From assembly GCA_938074565.1 (NCBI GenBank), contig CALJEQ010000026.1, positions 1 through 64,000 of the forward strand: 64,000 bases of DNA. Direction: 5' to 3'. Positions 33,310-41,927 of the stretch are shown piece after piece. The translations under genes and the position numbers were made by a program. Origin of the DNA: an uncultured Alkaliphilus sp. GTDB taxonomy: Bacteria; Bacillota; Clostridia; Peptostreptococcales; Natronincolaceae. The first letter of the stretch is position 1. Every line of letters starts with the position of its first letter. The notes under the pieces are model-generated. The model saw only the letters and a program-made list of their open reading frames with translations. It had not been told where the DNA came from and made no database searches.

Positions 33310-34817
33310 TATAATTCCTCCAAAATACTGTTAATTAGTCCTTCAATGGTATATTCTCTACCTTGAAAATCAATAGACAGTCCCAACTCCATCACTGTTT
33401 TACCTGTAATAGGCCCTATAACAGCAATTTTACTGTTTTGTAATAACCCTTTGTTTTCGTCTCCTAAAATCTCCATTAAATGATTAGCCGTAGAAGAACT
33501 GGTGAAGGTAATTATATCAATTCCATCTTCAAGTATTTCTAATAATTCTTCCTGTCTATGGGTGGGTATTACGGTTTGATAAATAGGTATTTCCTCCACT
33601 ATAGCCCCCATTTGTTGAAGGCCCGTTACTAAATTTTTTCTAGCAATTTCTGCCCTTGGTAGAAATACCACGTCTCCCTTTTGGATAACCCCCTCTAAGC
33701 TTGTTAATATTCCCTCTGCTGTAAAAACTTCAGGAACTAAATCCACCAAAAGTCCTTTTTCCATTAAGGCTTCTGCTGTAGCAGTACCAATGGCTATAAT
33801 CTTGCCATTCCCTATTGCCCTTATATCTAACTTTATTGCCTGTAACCTTTTAAAAAAGCTTTCTACTCCATTAACACTGGTGAAAATGATATAGTTTGCT
33901 TTATGGGTTTCTTTTATTTTTTCATCTATCACCTGTAGGTTTTCTGCTGGCTTTATTTCTATTGTAGGAAATTCCACCACATCTGCCCCCATTGACTTTA
34001 ATCTATTAGTTAATTCACTGGCTTGTTGACGGGTTCTAGTGACTAGTATTTTTTTCCCATTTAGAGGTAACTTTTCAAACCAATTCAGTTTATCCCTTAA
34101 GTTTACTACTTCTCCAATTATAATAATGGAGGGGGACTTAATTTGTTGTTTCTGTACCTCTTCTCCAATATTTTCTAAAGTGGCTGTTACAGTCCGTTGT
34201 CGAGAAGTAGTCCCCCTATGAACCAATGCCACTGGCGTTTCTTTAGCCTTTCCATATTTCATTAGTTCTCCTGTAATTTCAGTAAGGTTTCCTACCCCCA
34301 TTAGAAAAACCAATGTCCCCTCTAGTTTAGCCAAAGCCCCATAGTTTACTGATGTTTTTTGTTTAGTTGGGTCTTCATGACCTGTAATAACATGGAATGA
34401 TGTACTAATATTTCTATGGGTAACTGGAATACCTCCATAATTGGCAGCCCCAATGGCGGATGTAATTCCTGGAACTACTTCAAAAGAAATGCCTTCTTCA
34501 TAAAGGGTTTGGGCTTCTTCTCCACCCCTACCAAAAACATAGGGGTCGCCCCCCTTTAGTCTTGTAACAACATTTCCTTCTTTAGCTTTTTGTAACAGCA
34601 AGTTATTAATTTCTTCTTGGGTATACTGATGATGATCTGGTGCTTTCCCAACATCAATACAAACAGCTCCCTCTTTTTTATATTTTAGTAGGTTAGGGTT
34701 AGCTAAACGGTCATATAAAATAACATCCGCCTTTTTAATTGAAGCCAGCCCCTTTACGGTAATTAAGTCTTCATCCCCTGGCCCTGCCCCTACTAGGTAT
34801 ACATAAGGTTTTTTCAT
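33309..34817 (-). CDS. cobA-hemD: Uroporphyrinogen-III C-methyltransferase / uroporphyrinogen-III synthase fusion
   Basis: Bifunctional 502-residue protein. Residues 1-245 are the SAM-dependent methyltransferase that makes precorrin-2 (VYLVGAGPGDEDLITVKGLASIKKADVILYDRL, RLKGGDPYVFGRGGEEA, VVPGITSAIGAANYGGIPVTHR). Residues 255-502 are HemD (KILVTRTRQQASELTNRLKSMGADVVEFPTIEI, YIIFTSVNGVESFF, DIITFTSSSTANH). This fusion is common in Clostridia and directs uroporphyrinogen III to siroheme and corrins. AGAGGTGAAAAG precedes ATG 34817. Confidence 0.94.
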   Translation of the reverse strand: MKKPYVYLVGAGPGDEDLITVKGLASIKKADVILYDRLANPNLLKYKKEGAVCIDVGKAPDHHQYTQEEINNLLLQKAKEGNVVTRLKGGDPYVFGRGGEEAQTLYEEGISFEVVPGITSAIGAANYGGIPVTHRNISTSFHVITGHEDPTKQKTSVNYGALAKLEGTLVFLMGVGNLTEITGELMKYGKAKETPVALVHRGTTSRQRTVTATLENIGEEVQKQQIKSPSIIIIGEVVNLRDKLNWFEKLPLNGKKILVTRTRQQASELTNRLKSMGADVVEFPTIEIKPAENLQVIDEKIKETHKANYIIFTSVNGVESFFKRLQAIKLDIRAIGNGKIIAIGTATAEALMEKGLLVDLVPEVFTAEGILTSLEGVIQKGDVVFLPRAEIARKNLVTGLQQMGAIVEEIPIYQTVIPTHRQEELLEILEDGIDIITFTSSSTANHLMEILGDENKGLLQNSKIAVIGPITGKTVMELGLSIDFQGREYTIEGLINSILEEL

Positions 34818-34847
34818 CTTTTCACCTCTTGTCTCTATGTAAATTAA

Positions 34848-35801
34848 CTAATAATCTATCTTTTCTTCTTGGTGGTGAATAATTGCTCCATCTGCCAATA
34901 AATCTTTTGCCCCTTGTGCCATCATTTTTTCAGCTAGTTTACGTCCTATTTCATTAAACTCTTTAAAACTGCCTTTTTGTGTTTCTCTAATCATTTGAAA
35001 CCCATCAGTTGAAGCCACCATTCCTGTTAATATTATTTCTTCACCTATTTTTTCACCATAAGCACCAATAGGAACATGGCAACCCCCCTCCATTACTTTT
35101 AGGAAACTTCTTTCAGCCATTACTGTATTGTAGGTTTCCTCATGGTTAATTTGTTGTAGCATCTCAACTAATTCTTGGTCACTTTTTCTAATTTCGCAAC
35201 CTAAAGCCCCTTGTCCCACAGCAGGGGTAAATTGTTTTACATCAAAATAATGAACAGCCCTTTCTGCTAAACCTAAACGATTAAGTCCTGCCGCTGCTAA
35301 AATAACAGCATCTAAATTTTGTGTTTGGATTTTACTTAATCGTGTTTCTACATTTCCTCTAATGGCTTCTACCCTTAAGTCTGGTTTTAGATGAAGTAGT
35401 TGAGCTTGTCTTCTTAAACTACTACTACCAATGGTAGCCCCTTGGGGCAGTTGATTCCACAGCAAGTTTTTCTTTGTCACCAACACATCTCTAGGGTCTT
35501 CTCTTTTTGTAATGGCTGCCAAAATAAGACCTTCTGGAGATTCTGCTGGCATATCCTTCATACTATGTACTGCTAAATCAATTTCGTTTTCCAGTAAAGC
35601 ACTTTGAATTTCTTTAACAAAAAGACCTTTACCCCCTATTTTATCAAGGGTTTTATCAAGAATTTTATCTCCCTTTGTTATAATTTTTATAATCTCATAA
35701 TCATACTGGGGAAATTTATTCTTCAAGGCTTCAATAATCATCTCTGCCTGTACTAAGGCTAATCGACTAGCCCTAGACCCAATTCTTATTTTTCTCTTCA
35801 T
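34848..35801 (-). CDS. hemC: Hydroxymethylbilane synthase
   Basis: Polymerises four porphobilinogens on a dipyrromethane cofactor. Seen: KIRIGSRASRLALVQAEMI, AVHSMKDMPAESPEGLILAAITKREDPRDVLV, IGSSSLRRQAQL, and MEGGCHVPIGAYG with the cofactor cysteine. ATG 35801 is chosen over the upstream 35834 because the protein then starts MKRKIRIGS and GGAGAAGG is well placed. It overlaps the end of sirC by 29 bases. Confidence 0.94.
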   Translation of the reverse strand: MKRKIRIGSRASRLALVQAEMIIEALKNKFPQYDYEIIKIITKGDKILDKTLDKIGGKGLFVKEIQSALLENEIDLAVHSMKDMPAESPEGLILAAITKREDPRDVLVTKKNLLWNQLPQGATIGSSSLRRQAQLLHLKPDLRVEAIRGNVETRLSKIQTQNLDAVILAAAGLNRLGLAERAVHYFDVKQFTPAVGQGALGCEIRKSDQELVEMLQQINHEETYNTVMAERSFLKVMEGGCHVPIGAYGEKIGEEIILTGMVASTDGFQMIRETQKGSFKEFNEIGRKLAEKMMAQGAKDLLADGAIIHHQEEKIDY

Positions 35802-36450
35802 TATGTTTACCTTCTCCACTTCTATAAAATTCATAGGTTTTCCACATATATTCTTGATATGCCCCTACATCTGTACTTTCTTTAAGGGGTCTTTCATAAA
35901 CTAACTGATTAAATAACTGTTTGCGAATTTCTATATCACTAATTTCTTTTAGGGCTTTGTCTCTTATTTCCCCCAAAGTATCTATCATCACTATGTATTC
36001 TTTTCCATACTGTTGCTGTAGTTCTTCCCTAATTTTTCTAGAGAACATAGGGCTTTTTCCATCGGTGGAAACGGCTATTGTAAGACTTCCTTGTCTATGT
36101 ATAGCTGGTACAATGAAGTCACATAGATATGGGACATCCACCACATTAATCATAATGTTGTTTTCTTTTGCTTCCCTATGGCAACCTTCACTTACATTTA
36201 CATCATCAGTGGCAACATAAACTAAAAAACTTCCCACAAGGTCACCAGTCTGATAGTTTCGTTTCATAAGTTGTATTCTATTTTCCACCCACAAGTTTTC
36301 TATGGTTTTTGTACACTGTGGACTGATTACAGTAACCTTAGCACCATGTTCTAAAAGGGATATAACCTTTCGTTCTGCTACTTTCCCTCCCCCAATCACT
36401 GTAGTGGGTTTTTTATTAATATCCAACATGATGGGATAGTATTTTGTCAT
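35773..36450 (-). CDS. Precorrin-2 dehydrogenase / sirohydrochlorin ferrochelatase (SirC/Met8/CysG-N type)
   Basis: NAD-dependent oxidation of precorrin-2 to sirohydrochlorin, possibly also iron insertion. The 225-residue protein begins YYPIMLDINKKPTTVIGGGKVAERKVISLLEHGAKVTVISP (Rossmann GGGKVA motif), followed by VYVATDDVNV, INVVDVPYLCDFIVPAIHRQGSLTIAVSTDGKSP, all family-typical. It supplies both branches, cobalamin through the cobaltochelatase and heme through siroheme. AGGAGCAGGG precedes ATG 36450. Confidence 0.9.
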   Translation of the reverse strand: MTKYYPIMLDINKKPTTVIGGGKVAERKVISLLEHGAKVTVISPQCTKTIENLWVENRIQLMKRNYQTGDLVGSFLVYVATDDVNVSEGCHREAKENNIMINVVDVPYLCDFIVPAIHRQGSLTIAVSTDGKSPMFSRKIREELQQQYGKEYIVMIDTLGEIRDKALKEISDIEIRKQLFNQLVYERPLKESTDVGAYQEYMWKTYEFYRSGEGKHNEEKNKNWV

Positions 36451-36462
36451 AACCCTGCTCCT

Positions 36463-37740
36463 TTACTTGTTACTTAGGCTTCTTTGAAGGTCAAACAGTT
36501 CATCCACCATTGATGCCATCTGTTCTCCTCTACCTGTTATACCTGCATTTTTCATTTGAAGAATAGGCTTTTTCCACATTTTCTTAATTAAACTTTTAAC
36601 CACAATTTCAATTAATTCTTTATCCTTATCCTCCATATGGGAAAGTTTTTTAAACAGTCCCTCCAACTCTTCCTCCGTCAACCTTTGGGAATAGTTTTTT
36701 ATGGCTTCAATTCTTGGATAAATAGGTAGACAGTTATACCATTCTTCAAACTTTTTTATGGCTTCTGCTATGAACTGTTTTATTTCTTCTATACATTGTG
36801 TACGATAGGTTAAACTTTCATCTATAACTTCTTTTAATTGGTCTATGTGGTATAAGTTGATCCCATTCAGTTCTTCAATTTGAGGGTCTATGTCTCTAGG
36901 AAGGGCTATATCCACCATACAAATTGTGTTTTTTTCCTTATATACCTCTTTAAGTTCTTCATAATGTAAAACATAGTGGGGGGCAGCAGTGGCACTAATG
37001 ACAATATCCACTTGGTTAATAACAGAATACTTTTCTTCAAAGGGGATATATTTAATTTGATGATGTTTCTTCATCATATTTTCAATTGCTTCATTACTTC
37101 TATTGCAAATATAAATGGTGGCAACCCCTTTTTCCAACAGGTTTTCTATGGCTATTCTACTCATTTTTCCAAAACCAATAACTAATACATTTTTGTTTTT
37201 TAAGTGTTTTAATGTTTTTTCCATTTGTTTAACGGCTATAGAACTAATCGATATAGGGTTTTCTGATATTCCTGTTTTTGTTTTAATTTCCTTTGCTACA
37301 GTTACTGCTTCTATAAATAGTCGATTCAATACTTTTCCAGTTCCTTTAATCTCCATAGCCCTATAATGGGCATCCTTTACTTGTCCCAAAATTTGGTCTT
37401 CACCTAAAACTAATGAGTCTAACCCGCAACAGACTTCATATAAGTAATTGACGGCTTCTTGACCTTTTTTTACAATGTAGTGACCCTCCAATTGATCTTC
37501 TTCCAATTGAAATAAATTTTCATAAAAGCTTTTAAACCACTTTTCTCCTTCTTCCAATTGTTGTACAACAGCAAAAATCTCACTACGATTACAGGTGGAT
37601 AAAATTACTGCCTCTTCAACAAAGTTGGAGTTTTTAAAATATTCATAGGCATGTTGTAGCTTTGATTTTGAAAACGCCACCTTCTCCCGTAGGGCTATAC
37701 TGGAATTTTTATGGGTTACTCCAAAAACCATTATATTCAT
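36463..37740 (-). CDS. hemA: Glutamyl-tRNA reductase
   Basis: First committed enzyme of the C5 pathway, reducing glutamyl-tRNA to glutamate semialdehyde. Seen: LSTCNRSEIFAV with the catalytic cysteine (about residue 50), CCGLDSLVLGEDQILGQVKDAHYRA, VLVIGFGKMSRIAIENLLEKG (NADPH site) and VDIALPRDIDPQI. AAAGGATGAT precedes ATG 37740. It follows the cobaltochelatase gene by 27 bases. Confidence 0.95.
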   Translation of the reverse strand: MNIMVFGVTHKNSSIALREKVAFSKSKLQHAYEYFKNSNFVEEAVILSTCNRSEIFAVVQQLEEGEKWFKSFYENLFQLEEDQLEGHYIVKKGQEAVNYLYEVCCGLDSLVLGEDQILGQVKDAHYRAMEIKGTGKVLNRLFIEAVTVAKEIKTKTGISENPISISSIAVKQMEKTLKHLKNKNVLVIGFGKMSRIAIENLLEKGVATIYICNRSNEAIENMMKKHHQIKYIPFEEKYSVINQVDIVISATAAPHYVLHYEELKEVYKEKNTICMVDIALPRDIDPQIEELNGINLYHIDQLKEVIDESLTYRTQCIEEIKQFIAEAIKKFEEWYNCLPIYPRIEAIKNYSQRLTEEELEGLFKKLSHMEDKDKELIEIVVKSLIKKMWKKPILQMKNAGITGRGEQMASMVDELFDLQRSLSNK

Positions 37741-37767
37741 TACTTAATCATCCTTTATGTTTAGATT

Positions 37768-38139
37768 TTATAGTGCCTCCAATGCCCTTGATTGTAAAAT
37801 ATCTACAATTCGGTCATCTGCTCCAATATGCTTACCCATAATGAAATTAATATGGGAATACTTTTCTTTTAGTTTATCCAACACTTCTGGAATATCATAC
37901 TTTACATGGTTTCCTTGAAAAATGAACATTGGTACAATTACAATCTCTGTAACGTCCTTCTTAGCTAATGTCTCTAACCCTTCTTCAACAGATGGAGTAG
38001 AAATTTGTAATGATCCCCATCCTAATTCATCAAATTTAGTATCCATTTTCCCTTGTAACTTAACCATTAAATCCTCTAATATCTCATCAGCTTCCTTTGC
38101 CTTGCTTCCGTGGGCTAAAATAAACAATCCTCTTTTCAT
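37768..38139 (-). CDS. cbiX: Sirohydrochlorin cobaltochelatase, short form
   Basis: Inserts cobalt into sirohydrochlorin to start the anaerobic branch. The 123-residue CbiX-S protein begins MKRGLFILAHGSKAKEADEIL (metal-binding His), with IVIVPMFIFQGNHVKYDIPEVLDKLKEKY giving the second His region. It is half-length and acts as a homodimer in relatives. ATG 38139 is chosen over 38229, because AGGAGG lies just upstream and the longer frame would run through the riboswitch terminator. It is the first gene of the operon. Confidence 0.9.
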   Translation of the reverse strand: MKRGLFILAHGSKAKEADEILEDLMVKLQGKMDTKFDELGWGSLQISTPSVEEGLETLAKKDVTEIVIVPMFIFQGNHVKYDIPEVLDKLKEKYSHINFIMGKHIGADDRIVDILQSRALEAL

Positions 38140-38170
38140 ATCATTATTACCTCCTACTATTTTATTAAAC

Positions 38171-38205
38171 AAAAAAACCCCACTTTTAGGTGGAGTTGGT
38201 TTTTT
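38171..38205 (-). terminator. Riboswitch-controlled terminator
   Basis: On the minus strand AACCAACTCCACC and GTGGGGTTTTTTT form a hairpin with loop TAAAA and a built-in T-run, 32 bases before the first gene. Its CACCTAAAA (38184-38192) is the exact complement of TTTTAGGTG at the 5' end of the leader (38418-38426), which gives a plausible antiterminator pairing. Confidence 0.85.
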
Positions 38206-38234
38206 ATATATCATATATATAAAAAGCATTTACA

Positions 38235-38430
38235 ACTAAACCTTCCCACCGAAGGTTGTCATCTATTAATTTTAGGCTGGTCTCCTGACTTGTGCTTCTT
38301 CTTACTCTTGACCCCTTCCCAGAAAACTTTCCAGTGGGTTAATGTCAATTTCATCTGCACTTACAGTAGCGGGGGCTGTAGTGGATTTTAACCACTTTCC
38401 CAATTAAGTTTGAAAAACACCTAAAAAATA
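38235..38430 (-). promoter_or_regulatory. Cobalamin riboswitch
   Basis: The minus strand carries the conserved cobalamin aptamer. It has GGGAAAGTGG.., ACAGCCCCCGCTACTGT (core and P5/P6 region), GGGAAGGGG, and the B12 box AAGTCAGGAGACCAGCCT at 38274-38291. It is followed by an AACCTTC/GAAGGTT hairpin for the L5-L13 contact. A terminator lies downstream. It should switch off the 20-gene operon when adenosyl- or methylcobalamin is abundant, including the general tetrapyrrole genes. Confidence 0.95.
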
Positions 38431-38450
38431 ATATTTACTTTTCATATTTT

Positions 38451-38479
38451 ATCTTATCAAAATACTATTATTATTTCAA
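38451..38479 (-). promoter_or_regulatory. SigA-type promoter of the cobalamin operon
   Basis: TTGAAA, 17 bases, TAAGAT on the minus strand, placing transcription start about ten bases before the riboswitch. Confidence 0.6.
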
Positions 38480-38590
38480 CTTTATTTTCCAGTATAAATA
38501 GGCACTTGTTAATATTAGCATTAAATTGCCCACTTATGGCTACAATAGAGGACATGATAATTTTTTCTGTATAGAAAGGTGGCATTTCAA

Positions 38591-39772
38591 TTGATTAGTC
38601 TTACAAAGTTTTTAATAGGCACAGACCATTATGGCGATTCTTTACGCTATCGTCATGGAGCTAGAAACAACCCCAACGGCACAAGTGAAAGTTGTGGACC
38701 TGTGGTGGCATGGAATATTACTAGAACTTGTAACTTAAATTGTATACATTGCTATATGAACTCAGAAAACAAAAAGTATGAGGGAGAACTCACCCATAAT
38801 GAAGCCATTAAATTTATCCATGATTTAGCTGATTTTAAAGTTCCTGTTCTTCTTTTTTCTGGTGGAGAACCATTAATTAGGGAAGACTTTTTTGAACTAG
38901 CTCAAGAAACAGTAAAACTAAATATTCGCCCCACCATCTCCACCAATGGTACTTTAATAACTCAGCAGGTGGCTAAAAAACTTAAAGAAATAGGTATTGG
39001 CTATGTGGGTATTAGTTTAGATGGTTTGCAAGAGGTAAATGACCTTTTCCGTAAAAAAGAAGGTGCATATGAAGCTGCCTTAAAGGGTATTGAAAGTTGT
39101 GTTTCTGTGGGTCAACGGGTGGGGTTACGTTTCACCATCAATCGTCATAACTATCAAGAATTAGACCGTATATTTGATTTAGTGGAGGAAGCCAATATTG
39201 ATCGAGTTTGTTTTTACCATTTGGTGTACTCTGGCAGGGGTAGTTATATGCAGTCAGAAGACTTAACCCATGAAGAAACAAGGAAGGCTTTAGATTTAAT
39301 TATTGAAAGAACCATCGACTTTCACCGAAGAGGATTAAAAAAGGAAATTTTAACTGTAGATAACCATGCTGATGGTGTTTATTTATATTTAAGACTTAAA
39401 GAAATAAACCCCAAAAGGGCTGATGAGGTTTTGCGTTTAATGAAAACCAATGGTGGAAACCGTTCTGGTATTGCCTTTGCTAATGTAGATAGTTTAGGTA
39501 ATGTTCACCCCGACCAGTTTAATCAAAATCATATTTTAGGTAACATAAGAAAAAAATCCTTTAGTGATATTTGGAAAGACACTTCACATCCCATATTAGC
39601 AGGTCTTAAAAATAGAAAACCTCTTCTAAAAGGACGATGTCAATCTTGTAATTGGTTGCAGGTCTGTAACGGTAATTTTAGAGCTAGAGCAGAAGCAGTA
39701 ACGGGAGATTTCTGGGAGGCTGACCCTGCTTGTTATTTAACAGATGAAGAAATTCAGCTTAGTGCTTTATAG
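38591..39772 (+). CDS. ahbC: Radical SAM protein AhbC (NirJ1 type), siroheme-to-heme pathway
   Basis: Removes the two acetate side chains of 12,18-didecarboxysiroheme to give iron-coproporphyrin III. Residues Cys47, Cys51 and Cys54 form the CX3CX2C radical SAM cluster motif; LLFSGGEPLIREDFF and ISLDGLQ are also present. The C-terminal CQSCNWLQVCNGNFRARAEAV and a later Cys bind an auxiliary cluster. The start MISLTKFLIGTDHYGDSLRY is typical of NirJ/AhbC. TTG 38591 is chosen because AAAGGTGG lies eight bases upstream; a GTG at 38579 would sit inside that site. It leads ahbC-ahbD-ahbA-ahbB, divergent to the cobalamin operon. Confidence 0.88.
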   Translation: MISLTKFLIGTDHYGDSLRYRHGARNNPNGTSESCGPVVAWNITRTCNLNCIHCYMNSENKKYEGELTHNEAIKFIHDLADFKVPVLLFSGGEPLIREDFFELAQETVKLNIRPTISTNGTLITQQVAKKLKEIGIGYVGISLDGLQEVNDLFRKKEGAYEAALKGIESCVSVGQRVGLRFTINRHNYQELDRIFDLVEEANIDRVCFYHLVYSGRGSYMQSEDLTHEETRKALDLIIERTIDFHRRGLKKEILTVDNHADGVYLYLRLKEINPKRADEVLRLMKTNGGNRSGIAFANVDSLGNVHPDQFNQNHILGNIRKKSFSDIWKDTSHPILAGLKNRKPLLKGRCQSCNWLQVCNGNFRARAEAVTGDFWEADPACYLTDEEIQLSAL

Positions 39773-39787
39773 AAAGGTGGGTTTTGT

Positions 39788-40783
39788 TTGATTATCTCTT
39801 GGAATACAACTAATAATTGTAATATGTATTGTGACCATTGTTATCGGGATGCGGGAGCAAAAGCCGAAGAAGAATTGAATACACAGGAAGGCAAAGAACT
39901 TATAGAGGAAATTGCTAAAGCCGGCTTTAAAATTATGATCTTTAGTGGTGGAGAACCCTTTATGAGGGAAGATATTTTTGAATTAGTAACCCATGCTAAA
40001 AACTTAGGATTAAGACCTGTTTTTGGCACCAATGGTACATTAATAAAGGAAGATACTGCCCTCCACCTAAAGGAATTAGGTGTTATGGGGGTAGGCATTA
40101 GTTTAGATAGTTTACATATTGATAAACATGATGAATTAAGACGTTATCAAGGAGCTTGGCAAGGTGCTGTTGAAGGGATGAAAAATTGCAGAAAAGCTGG
40201 TCTCCCCTTTCAAATCCACACCACTGTAATGGATTGGAACAATAAAGAACTTGAGGCTTTAACTGATTTTGCAGTTGATATGGGGGCAGTTGCCCATCAT
40301 TTCTTTTTTCTAGTACCCACTGGTAGGGCTGTTAATATTGAAGAAGAGTCTTTACGGGCAGAGGAATATGAAAAAGTTCTGACTAGAATAATGGAAAAAC
40401 AAAAGAGTGTTGATATTGAACTTAAACCCACCTGTGCTCCACAATTTATGCGAATTGCAAAACAAATGGGAATGAACCTTCGTTTTGGTAAAGGGTGTTT
40501 AGCAGGTACTTCCTACTGCATTATTAGCCCTAAAGGTCAGGTACAACCCTGTGCTTATCTAAATATAGAGCTGGGTAATGTACGGGAGACTCCCTTTAGT
40601 AAAATTTGGGGCAACAATGAAGTTTTTAATCGTTTACGTACTTTAGAGTATAGTGGTGGTTGTGGTAGTTGTGGCTTTAAAAAATCATGTGGTGGTTGTC
40701 GAGCTAGGGCTGCTTTTTACAATGAGGGGGATTATATGGCTGAAGAACCCTGGTGTCTCCATCATGGAAGAAGGGGGTATTAG
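39788..40783 (+). CDS. ahbD: Radical SAM protein AhbD (NirJ2 type), heme synthase
   Basis: Oxidative decarboxylation of iron-coproporphyrin III propionates to heme b. Cys11, Cys15 and Cys18 form the CX3CX2C motif; IMIFSGGEPFMREDIFE and VGISLDSL follow. The C-terminal half has many cysteines for an auxiliary cluster (CLAGTSYC, CAYLNIELGN, GGCGSCGFKKSCGGCRARA). It starts at TTG 39788 with AGAAAGGTGGG upstream, the same start and site type as ahbC. ahbA follows after three bases. The NirJ2 versus AhbD role is taken from the whole cluster rather than from unique residues. Confidence 0.86.
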   Translation: MIISWNTTNNCNMYCDHCYRDAGAKAEEELNTQEGKELIEEIAKAGFKIMIFSGGEPFMREDIFELVTHAKNLGLRPVFGTNGTLIKEDTALHLKELGVMGVGISLDSLHIDKHDELRRYQGAWQGAVEGMKNCRKAGLPFQIHTTVMDWNNKELEALTDFAVDMGAVAHHFFFLVPTGRAVNIEEESLRAEEYEKVLTRIMEKQKSVDIELKPTCAPQFMRIAKQMGMNLRFGKGCLAGTSYCIISPKGQVQPCAYLNIELGNVRETPFSKIWGNNEVFNRLRTLEYSGGCGSCGFKKSCGGCRARAAFYNEGDYMAEEPWCLHHGRRGY

Positions 40784-40786
40784 AAG

Positions 40787-41245
40787 ATGGATAATTTAGA
40801 TAGGTCCATTTTAAACCGTATACAAAAAGGTTTTCCCATCACCAGTAGACCTTACTTAGAAGTTGCTTCTCAACTGGGTATCTCTGAAGATGAGGTGATA
40901 GAAAGGATCAAAGGACTAAAAAAAACTGGTGTAATACGTAGGTTAGGTGGCATTTTTGATTCAAGAAAATTAGGATATAAAAGTACATTATGTGCTATAA
41001 AAGTCCCTGAAGAAAGAATCGAAGAGGTTGCTGAAATAATAAACCATCATTTAGGGGTAACCCACAATTACCTTCGTAACCACCCCTATAATATGTGGTT
41101 TACATATATTGCCCCTTCCGACGAAGTCTTAATGAATGCTTTACACCAAATAAAAAAAGAAACTAAAATAGATGACCTTATCCACCTCCCTGCTACTAAC
41201 TTCTTTAAAATAAATGTTAACTTCCACTTAAAGGAGGATGCTTAA
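40787..41245 (+). CDS. ahbA: Siroheme decarboxylase subunit AhbA
   Basis: A 152-residue Lrp/AsnC-like protein that, paired with AhbB, decarboxylates siroheme to 12,18-didecarboxysiroheme. An N-terminal winged-helix-like domain (LDRSILNRIQKGFPITSRPYLEVASQLGISEDEVIERI) is followed by an RAM-like ferredoxin fold. The end LIHLPATNFFKINVNFHL matches AhbA proteins. GGAAGAAGGGGG precedes ATG 40787 and the stop overlaps ahbB by one base. Confidence 0.88.
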   Translation: MDNLDRSILNRIQKGFPITSRPYLEVASQLGISEDEVIERIKGLKKTGVIRRLGGIFDSRKLGYKSTLCAIKVPEERIEEVAEIINHHLGVTHNYLRNHPYNMWFTYIAPSDEVLMNALHQIKKETKIDDLIHLPATNFFKINVNFHLKEDA

Positions 41246-41718
41246 TGGTACTGACTGAAATAGATAAAAAAATTATTAGAATCCTTCAAGAAGATTTTCC
41301 CCTCTCACCTAATCCCTATCAAGACTTAGCTAAAAAACTTGAAATTGAAGAAACTTTTTTACTGAAAAGAATAGAGTTTTTTATTGATGATGGAATTATT
41401 AGAAGATTTGGTGCTGCTGTAAAACATAGGGAAATAGGCTATGAAGCCAATGCTATGGTGGTTTGGCAGGTGGAAGATACTCGTACAAAGGAAGTAGGCA
41501 AAATAATGGCTGGGTTTGAAGAAGTCTCCCATTGTTATGAAAGACCAACCTACCCCCAATGGCAATATAATTTATTTACTATGGTTCATGGTAAATCTAA
41601 AGAAGAATGTGAAGAAATTGCAAAAAAAATAGCCCATTCTGTGGGTGTTTGGGACTATAGGCTACTGTATAGTAGTCAAGAGTTTAAGAAGACTAGTATG
41701 AGGTATTTTTGTGAGTAG
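41245..41718 (+). CDS. ahbB: Siroheme decarboxylase subunit AhbB
   Basis: Partner of AhbA. The 157-residue protein has RRFGAAVKHREIGYEANAMVVWQV and EEVSHCYERPTYPQWQYNLFTMVHG, conserved in AhbB around substrate-handling histidines, and ends EFKKTSMRYF as in the family. AAAGGAGGATGC precedes ATG 41245. Last gene of the heme branch; a hairpin follows about 105 bases later. Confidence 0.88.
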   Translation: MVLTEIDKKIIRILQEDFPLSPNPYQDLAKKLEIEETFLLKRIEFFIDDGIIRRFGAAVKHREIGYEANAMVVWQVEDTRTKEVGKIMAGFEEVSHCYERPTYPQWQYNLFTMVHGKSKEECEEIAKKIAHSVGVWDYRLLYSSQEFKKTSMRYFCE

Positions 41719-41823
41719 AAACCCTATTTATATTGTTATTTGTTGACCGACCTAGATCTATGGTATACACATATTATGTCAGTGGTGAAAAAATGTTATT
41801 CAGCTGTGGTAATAAAAAAACTA

Positions 41824-41849
41824 AGACCCCTTAATTTTATAAGGGGTCT
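41824..41849 (+). terminator. Terminator after ahbB
   Basis: AGACCCCTTA and TAAGGGGTCT form a perfect 10-bp stem with a 6-base loop, followed by an AT-rich stretch. Confidence 0.7.
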
Positions 41850-41927
41850 ATTATATTTAAGTTTTACTATTCTGTTTTTCATTTCTTTTAAACTCTTTTT
41901 TAAAGTATGTATTTTGTATTCACATTA

